The notes under the pieces were generated by a model. That model was not told the DNA's origin. It was given only the letters and a program-made list of their open reading frames with translations, and did not search any database. Position numbers and translations under genes: made by a program. From Deltaproteobacteria bacterium (GTDB taxonomy: Bacteria > Myxococcota > Myxococcia > Myxococcales > 40CM-4-68-19), in NCBI GenBank assembly GCA_025358085.1, contig JANYKT010000189.1, positions 1 to 49,257 of the forward strand: 49,257 nucleotides of DNA, in the 5' to 3' direction. This document shows positions 44,644-49,257 of this stretch, piece by piece (positions within the stretch are counted from its first letter, which is position 1; every line of letters starts with the position of its first letter).

Positions 44644-47600
44644 TTATGCTGTCCGCGGAAGGGGGCGCTGTTTCCAAAGGAGGTACAGCGCCGGGTAGAC
44701 GACCAGCTCCAGCAGCGCGGAGGTGACGATGCCGCCCACCATGGGCGCCGCGATGCGCTTCATCACGTCGGCCCCGGCGCCGTGCGACCACAGCACCGGC
44801 AGCAGGCCGGCAAGGATGGTGAACACGGTCATCATCTTCGGGCGGATGCGTTTCACCGCACCGTGCAGCACGGCCTCGCGCGCCTCGTCGCGCGTCGCCG
44901 GTTTTCGCTCACGCCAGGAGAGGTCGAGATAGAGGAGCATGACGATTCCTGTCTCGGCGTCCAGGCCTGCCAGGGCGATCAGGCCGACCCAGACGGCGAC
45001 CGACAGGTGGTACTCAAGGAGCCAGAGCAGCCAGAAGGCGCCCACCAGCGAGAACGGCACCGCCAGCATCACCAACAGCGCTTCCACCGCGCTCCCGGCA
45101 TTGAAATAGAGGAGCAGGAAGATCAGCAGCAAGGTGAAGGGCACCACCAGCTTGAGCCGCTCCTTGGCGCGCTCGAGATATCGATATTGCCCCGCCCATT
45201 CGAGTCGATAACCGGGCGGCAGCGCGATTTGTGCCACCGCCTTCTTGGCATCGCGCACGTAATCATCGATAGGGCGAGCGGTATCGGCAAAGACATAGCC
45301 TGCCAGCTGGCCATTCTCGTCGCGCAGCATCGAAGGGCCGGTTCGCAGTTTGAGCTCCGCGACCTGGCCGAGCGCCACCTGCGCGCCGTCCGCGGCAGCC
45401 ACCCGCACGCGCTTGAGTGATTCCAGATCGGAGCGGAAGTCGCGCGCATAGCGCACCGTGATTGGATAGCGCTCGCGGCCCTCCACCGCGGTCGACACGG
45501 TCACCCCGCCAATCGCGCTCTCGACCGCATCGTTGACGTCCCCCACATTGAGGCCGTAGCGCGCGGCGCGGGCGCGATCGATATCAAAGTCGAGGAAGTA
45601 TCCGCCGGAGACGCGCTCGGAGAAGGCGCTGCGCGTCCCTTCCACTTTTTGCAGCGCGGATTCGATTTCGCGGCCCAGGCGATCGATCTCGTGCGTTTCC
45701 GGCCCCAACACCAATATGCCCAGCGGGCTGCGAATGCCCGTCGCCAGCATCTCGGTGCGTGTCTGGATTGGCATCCACCAGATGTTGGGCATGCCGGTGA
45801 AGCGCATTGCGCCATCAAGCTTCTTCACCAGCTCATCCTGGTCGGCGATACCAGGCTTCAGCGTCACGATGGTTTCAAACATGTTCAAAGGGGCGGGGTC
45901 GGTGGGCGAGTCGAACCGGCCCGCCTTGCCGAAGACCCGCTCCACCTCGGGAAACGTTTTAAGGACTTGGTCCTGCCGCTGCAGCACGTCGCGCGCCGCG
46001 GCATCGCTCATGCCCGGGACCGCGGTGGGCATGTAAAGGAGCGTTCCCTCATTCAGAGGCGGCATGAACTCGCTGCTCAATCGGCGAGCGATTGGAATGG
46101 TCATGGCCATCAACGCGAGCGCGGCGACAATGACCGCCAGAGGAAAGCGCAGCGCAAACCGGCAGACCGGATCGTAAAGCTTCCCCAGCACGCGCGTGAT
46201 TGGATTCTGGTCTTCGTGGCGGATGCGGCCGCGAATAAACGTCGCCGCGATCGCGGGCACCAGCGTCACGGAGAGCAGCGCGGCGAACCCCATTGAAAAA
46301 GTCTTGGTGAAAGCCAGCGGCGCGAACAAGCGCCCTTCTGTTCCCTCCAGGGTGAAGACCGGCAGGAAGCCGACGGTGATCACCAGCAGCGAGAAGAAAA
46401 TGGGCCGGCCGACTTCCTGCAATGCAGCCAGCACGATCTCAGCGCGCGGCTCGCGCGAGCCCTCGCGCTCCCACCGCTCCAGGCGCTGGTGCACGTTTTC
46501 GACCACGATGATGGCCGCGTCCACCATGGCGCCGATGGCAATGGCGATACCGCCCAGCGACATGATGTTGGCGGTGAGCCCCAGCTGCTTCATCGGAATG
46601 AAGGCCAGCAGCACCGCGACCGGCAGCAGCAGCACTGGAATCAGCGTGCTGCGCAGGTGCAGCAGGAAAACCAGGATGACCAGCGTGACCACCGCCAGCT
46701 CCTCCAGCAGCGTGCGCCGGAGTGTGCCGATGCTGGCGCGAATCAGGGTCGAACGATCGTAAGTGGTGATGACTTCGACGCCCGGCGGCAACGTCTTCGC
46801 GAGATCTGCGATACGCGCCTTGACCGCATCGATGACCTCCAGCGCATTAGTGCCGGATCGGGCGATCACCACGCCGCCCACCGTTTCGCCCAGGCCGTCC
46901 AGGTCGGCGAGTCCCCGGCGCTGCGCGGGTCCGATGCGCACCGTGCCCACTTCGCGGAGCAGGACCGGCGTTCCTTTTTGTGACCCGAGCACGACCTGTT
47001 CCAGGTCTTTGACGCCGTGGACATAGCCGCGCCCGCGCACCGAATGTTCGGTGCCTCCGATTTCCAGCACGCGCCCGCCGACGTCGGCATTGGAAGCGCG
47101 AACCGCGTCCATGACCTGCTTCGTCGAGATGCCGAATGAGGCCAGCCGGTCGGGGTCCAGATTGATTTGATACTCTTTGACGAAGCCTCCCACGCTCGCG
47201 ACCTCGGCCACGCCTGGCACGGCCTGCAGCGCGTACCGCACCGTCCAGTCCTGCGCTGATTGCAGCTCTTGCAACGAGACTTTTCCGCTCTTGTCAACCA
47301 GCGCGTACTCGAAGACCCAGCCCACGCCGGTGGCATCGGGACCGAGCACCGGCGAAACTCCGGTGGGCAGTCGCGCCGCGCTGCTCGACAGCTTCTCCAG
47401 GACGCGGCTGCGCGCCCAGTACAGGTCGGTGCCCTCCTCGAAAACGACGGTCACGAACGACATGCCGAACATCGACTGTCCGCGCACGGCCGATACCCGC
47501 GGCGCGCCAATCAAGGAAGTCACGATCGGATAGGTGATCTGATCCTCAATCAAATCGGGCGAGCGGCCCACCCATTCCGAGAAGATCACCACCTGCACGT

Positions 47601-47730
47601 CCGAGAGGTCGGGGATGGCGTCGAGCGCGGTGTTCTTCAGCGACCACGCGCCCACGCCCGCCGCCAGGCCCACCAGCAGCAAAGTGGCCAACGCATTCTT
47701 CGAACACCAGGCAATCAGCCGCGCGATCAT
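44644..47730 (-). CDS. cusA: Copper/silver efflux RND inner-membrane pump (CusA type)
   Basis: A 1028-residue HAE1/HME-type proton-driven transporter with the standard two blocks of transmembrane helices and two large periplasmic loops. The three methionines that bind Cu(I)/Ag(I) in CusA are all present: LLYMP, DPAPLNMFET and TEMLATGI, which favours monovalent metals over the zinc/cobalt CzcA branch. Other family markers are SEWVGRSPDLIEDQITYPI near the start, GGIAIAIGAMVDAAIIVVEN in helix 4 and LAGLDAETGIVMLLYLD near the C-terminus. It starts at ATG 47730, overlapping cusB's TGA as ATGA (47727-47730). No outer-membrane cusC is visible; it may lie beyond the window. Confidence 0.95.
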   Translation of the reverse strand: MIARLIAWCSKNALATLLLVGLAAGVGAWSLKNTALDAIPDLSDVQVVIFSEWVGRSPDLIEDQITYPIVTSLIGAPRVSAVRGQSMFGMSFVTVVFEEGTDLYWARSRVLEKLSSSAARLPTGVSPVLGPDATGVGWVFEYALVDKSGKVSLQELQSAQDWTVRYALQAVPGVAEVASVGGFVKEYQINLDPDRLASFGISTKQVMDAVRASNADVGGRVLEIGGTEHSVRGRGYVHGVKDLEQVVLGSQKGTPVLLREVGTVRIGPAQRRGLADLDGLGETVGGVVIARSGTNALEVIDAVKARIADLAKTLPPGVEVITTYDRSTLIRASIGTLRRTLLEELAVVTLVILVFLLHLRSTLIPVLLLPVAVLLAFIPMKQLGLTANIMSLGGIAIAIGAMVDAAIIVVENVHQRLERWEREGSREPRAEIVLAALQEVGRPIFFSLLVITVGFLPVFTLEGTEGRLFAPLAFTKTFSMGFAALLSVTLVPAIAATFIRGRIRHEDQNPITRVLGKLYDPVCRFALRFPLAVIVAALALMAMTIPIARRLSSEFMPPLNEGTLLYMPTAVPGMSDAAARDVLQRQDQVLKTFPEVERVFGKAGRFDSPTDPAPLNMFETIVTLKPGIADQDELVKKLDGAMRFTGMPNIWWMPIQTRTEMLATGIRSPLGILVLGPETHEIDRLGREIESALQKVEGTRSAFSERVSGGYFLDFDIDRARAARYGLNVGDVNDAVESAIGGVTVSTAVEGRERYPITVRYARDFRSDLESLKRVRVAAADGAQVALGQVAELKLRTGPSMLRDENGQLAGYVFADTARPIDDYVRDAKKAVAQIALPPGYRLEWAGQYRYLERAKERLKLVVPFTLLLIFLLLYFNAGSAVEALLVMLAVPFSLVGAFWLLWLLEYHLSVAVWVGLIALAGLDAETGIVMLLYLDLSWRERKPATRDEAREAVLHGAVKRIRPKMMTVFTILAGLLPVLWSHGAGADVMKRIAAPMVGGIVTSALLELVVYPALYLLWKQRPLPRTA

Positions 47731-49031
47731 GGCGCTGCATTCCAGCGCGGCAGCGCATCTCGTAATTGCGCCTCGCTCGAGAGCAGGAAGGTCGCCTGCG
47801 TCGCAACCTCGTCGCCTTCGGAGAGGCCACTCTGCACCTCGTCATAGTCGCCGGCCCGCGCGCCCAGCTTGACCTCGACGGCCTGCAGCCGGCCTTCGCC
47901 GCGCTTGACGAATGCATAGCGGTGCTCGCCCGAAGCCAAAAGCGCGCTGTCAGGTACGGCGAGCCGCGTGCCGAGCGGAACCTCGATCTCGGTGTCCACA
48001 TACATGCCGGGCTTGAGCGCGAGGCGCGCGGTCGGGAATGCAAGTCTTGCCTTGATTGAACGCGTCTTCTCATCGACGGTTGGATAAATGAATGAGACGA
48101 TTCCTTTGATTCCCTTTGAATCCCACGGCACGGACAAGGTCGCCGGAAGTCCGACGCGCAGATAAGGCGCATCCGACTCAAACAGATCCGCCAAGACCCA
48201 GATCCGGCCCAGGTTGCCGATTCGATAGAGCACGCTCCCGGCCATCACGCGCGAGCCCGGCAGGACGCTCTTTTCCAGCACCGTACCGGCGATGGGACTG
48301 CGGATGGTGACGCGCGCCTGCGCTTTTCCTGCGCTCGTCAGCTCGGCAATCTGCGTCGACGACAGCCCCCACAGCCGCAGCCGCTCCTGCGCCGCGCTGG
48401 TGAGCGGCTGGTTGCGGGTCTTCAAAGCGACCAGCAGATCCTGCTCACTCGCGAGAAGGTCGGGGCTATAGATGGTGAGCAGCGGGTCGCCTGCTTTTAC
48501 GTGCTGGCCCGTCTTCGAGACATAGAGCTTCTCGGCATAGGCGTCGGACTTGAGAACCACCTCGGACACTTGCGTCTCGTCCACGTCCACGCGGCCGCTC
48601 GCGCGCAGGCTCAAGGACAGCGGCCGGCGCTCAACCTTGCCGTAGACAACGCCGATGAGCTGCTGCCGCTCGGGGCTGACCGCGATTCCCTGCGCTCTCT
48701 CGCTGGTCGCCCCGGTGGTCTCAATCGTGTAGCCCTTGCGGCCGGTCGATACCTTGAAGCGCAGCTCGACCGGAGCGTGACCCGGAGCCTCGATGGCAAG
48801 GGTCAGCCCCCAATCGCCAATCATCGGCAGCGAATAGGTCACTTGATAGTTCCCATCTTCGAGGATGCGAGTGTCGCCAGCGCCCTTCATCTCCGCCATC
48901 GAGCCCATCGCGGGCATGTCGTAGACGAAGCCGACCTTCGCGCCACCCACCGGTTTGCCGCCGGCACCGACCTGCACACCAAGCATGTTCTCTCCGGCGA
49001 CCGGCGGGTCCGGCTCGAGTCGCAGCTGCAC
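47727..49031 (-). CDS. cusB: Copper/silver efflux RND adaptor (CusB type) with N-terminal YtkA-like domain; 5' end uncertain
   Basis: Periplasmic membrane-fusion subunit of the efflux pump. Residues about 1-100 from GTG 49031 form a YtkA/FixH-like domain with a Met-rich MPAMGSMAEMKG loop suited to Cu(I). Then come the CusB-type beta-barrel, lipoyl and hairpin parts: DAYAEKLYVSKTGQHVKAGDPLLTIYSPDLLASEQDLL, ARVTIRSPIAGTVLEKSVLPGSRV, and YPTVDEKTRSIKARLAFP. GTG 49031 is a poor start: the same frame stays open upstream to the window end and, just before it, encodes RRGAVCALLLAVAC, which looks like a lipoprotein signal with lipobox LAVAC. No ATG, GTG or TTG occurs in that open stretch, so the true start lies beyond 49257 or an indel lies in the G-rich tract at 49149-49173. 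Confidence 0.88.
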   Translation of the reverse strand: MQLRLEPDPPVAGENMLGVQVGAGGKPVGGAKVGFVYDMPAMGSMAEMKGAGDTRILEDGNYQVTYSLPMIGDWGLTLAIEAPGHAPVELRFKVSTGRKGYTIETTGATSERAQGIAVSPERQQLIGVVYGKVERRPLSLSLRASGRVDVDETQVSEVVLKSDAYAEKLYVSKTGQHVKAGDPLLTIYSPDLLASEQDLLVALKTRNQPLTSAAQERLRLWGLSSTQIAELTSAGKAQARVTIRSPIAGTVLEKSVLPGSRVMAGSVLYRIGNLGRIWVLADLFESDAPYLRVGLPATLSVPWDSKGIKGIVSFIYPTVDEKTRSIKARLAFPTARLALKPGMYVDTEIEVPLGTRLAVPDSALLASGEHRYAFVKRGEGRLQAVEVKLGARAGDYDEVQSGLSEGDEVATQATFLLSSEAQLRDALPRWNAAP

Positions 49032-49139
49032 CTCAAAATCGCCGGCGTGCAGCGCCTCTGCCGGCTTTGTTTTCGCGCACGCGACTGCGAGCAGCAGCGC
49101 GCAGACCGCACCGCGGCGCGCTGCCCCCGGCCGCGATCC

Positions 49140-49257
49140 TTCGTACGCGGGGGGGCTCAGGGGGGCGAGGGGGTCCGCGGCGCGGTCGTACGGTTCGTAC
49201 GAATTGAGCGATTTGAGCGCCGTTGATCGGCCTCTATCGCAATGCGTTTCGTACGAA
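49140..49257. promoter_or_regulatory. Three TTCGTACG palindromes at exact 54-bp spacing upstream of cusBA
   Basis: TTCGTACGAA is perfect at 49194-49203 and 49248-49257, and TTCGTACGCG occurs at 49140-49149; the starts are exactly 54 bp apart. A fourth half-match, TCGTACGG, precedes the middle site at 49186-49193. The sequences between sites differ, so this is not a simple tandem duplication. The palindromes look like operators for a dimeric regulator. The 54-bp period is close to five helical turns, so the sites would lie on one face of the DNA. The window cuts off at the last site. Function is inference. Confidence 0.45.

Overview
The window is about 49 kb of GC-rich DNA (roughly two thirds G+C), densely coding, with no rRNA, tRNA, CRISPR array, integrase or intact insertion sequence that I could recognise. 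The gene mix suggests a soil-type member of the Myxococcota (former Deltaproteobacteria): paired DUF4139 (MuiA-like) proteins, giant Ig/PKD-repeat lipoproteins, a choice-of-anchor-X-like protein, DUF885, PilZ, FHA-cyclase and cyclic-nucleotide sensor proteins, and GTP-dependent PEP carboxykinase. This placement is an inference from gene content, not a phylogenetic result.

Layout. 1-7.8 kb: the 3' part of an alanyl-tRNA editing (AlaX-type) gene, two translationally coupled DUF4139 proteins on the minus strand, then divergent bioB, an EamA transporter with a histidine-rich tail, a truncated PfkB kinase remnant and a small envelope protein. 7.7-13.3 kb: a DUF885 protein and a two-domain polyphosphate:AMP phosphotransferase (minus), a small Cys protein and an acyl-CoA dehydrogenase (plus). 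13.3-23.9 kb: a minus-strand cluster of a GT39-type membrane glycosyltransferase followed by two giant overlapping lipoprotein genes, each with 12 Ig/PKD-like repeats carrying paired cysteines. 24-27.5 kb: a FabH-like ketosynthase and a compact signalling pair, a TPR/double-CNB protein followed 5 bp later by a class III cyclase with an FHA domain. 27.5-30.2 kb: a secreted alpha/beta hydrolase overlapping a membrane-anchored beta-rich partner, then a spacer with tandem repeats. 30.2-36.3 kb: a plus-strand run of NTF2-like protein, ABC exporter, FEN-type exonuclease, transglutaminase, zinc-ribbon protein, PilZ protein and YpfJ-type metalloprotease. 36.4-42.7 kb: a frameshifted phosphate-induced-protein-like gene, hotdog thioesterase, pirin, a 712-residue EF-hand membrane protein, an NlpC/P60 hydrolase, a charged small secreted protein and trxC, closed by a long REP-like palindrome. 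42.8-49.3 kb: pckG and a Cus-type copper/silver efflux pair (cusB, cusA) preceded by regularly spaced TTCGTACG palindromes.

How the genes work together. Most neighbourhoods are short functional pairs joined by ATGA overlaps or very short spacers: the DUF4139 pair, the hydrolase and its anchor partner, cusB/cusA, and the CNB/cyclase pair. The least explained material is the 9-kb pair of collinear 12-repeat lipoproteins downstream of a GT39 enzyme, the CNB/cyclase-FHA module, the hydrolase/anchor pair, and the phased palindromes upstream of cusBA.
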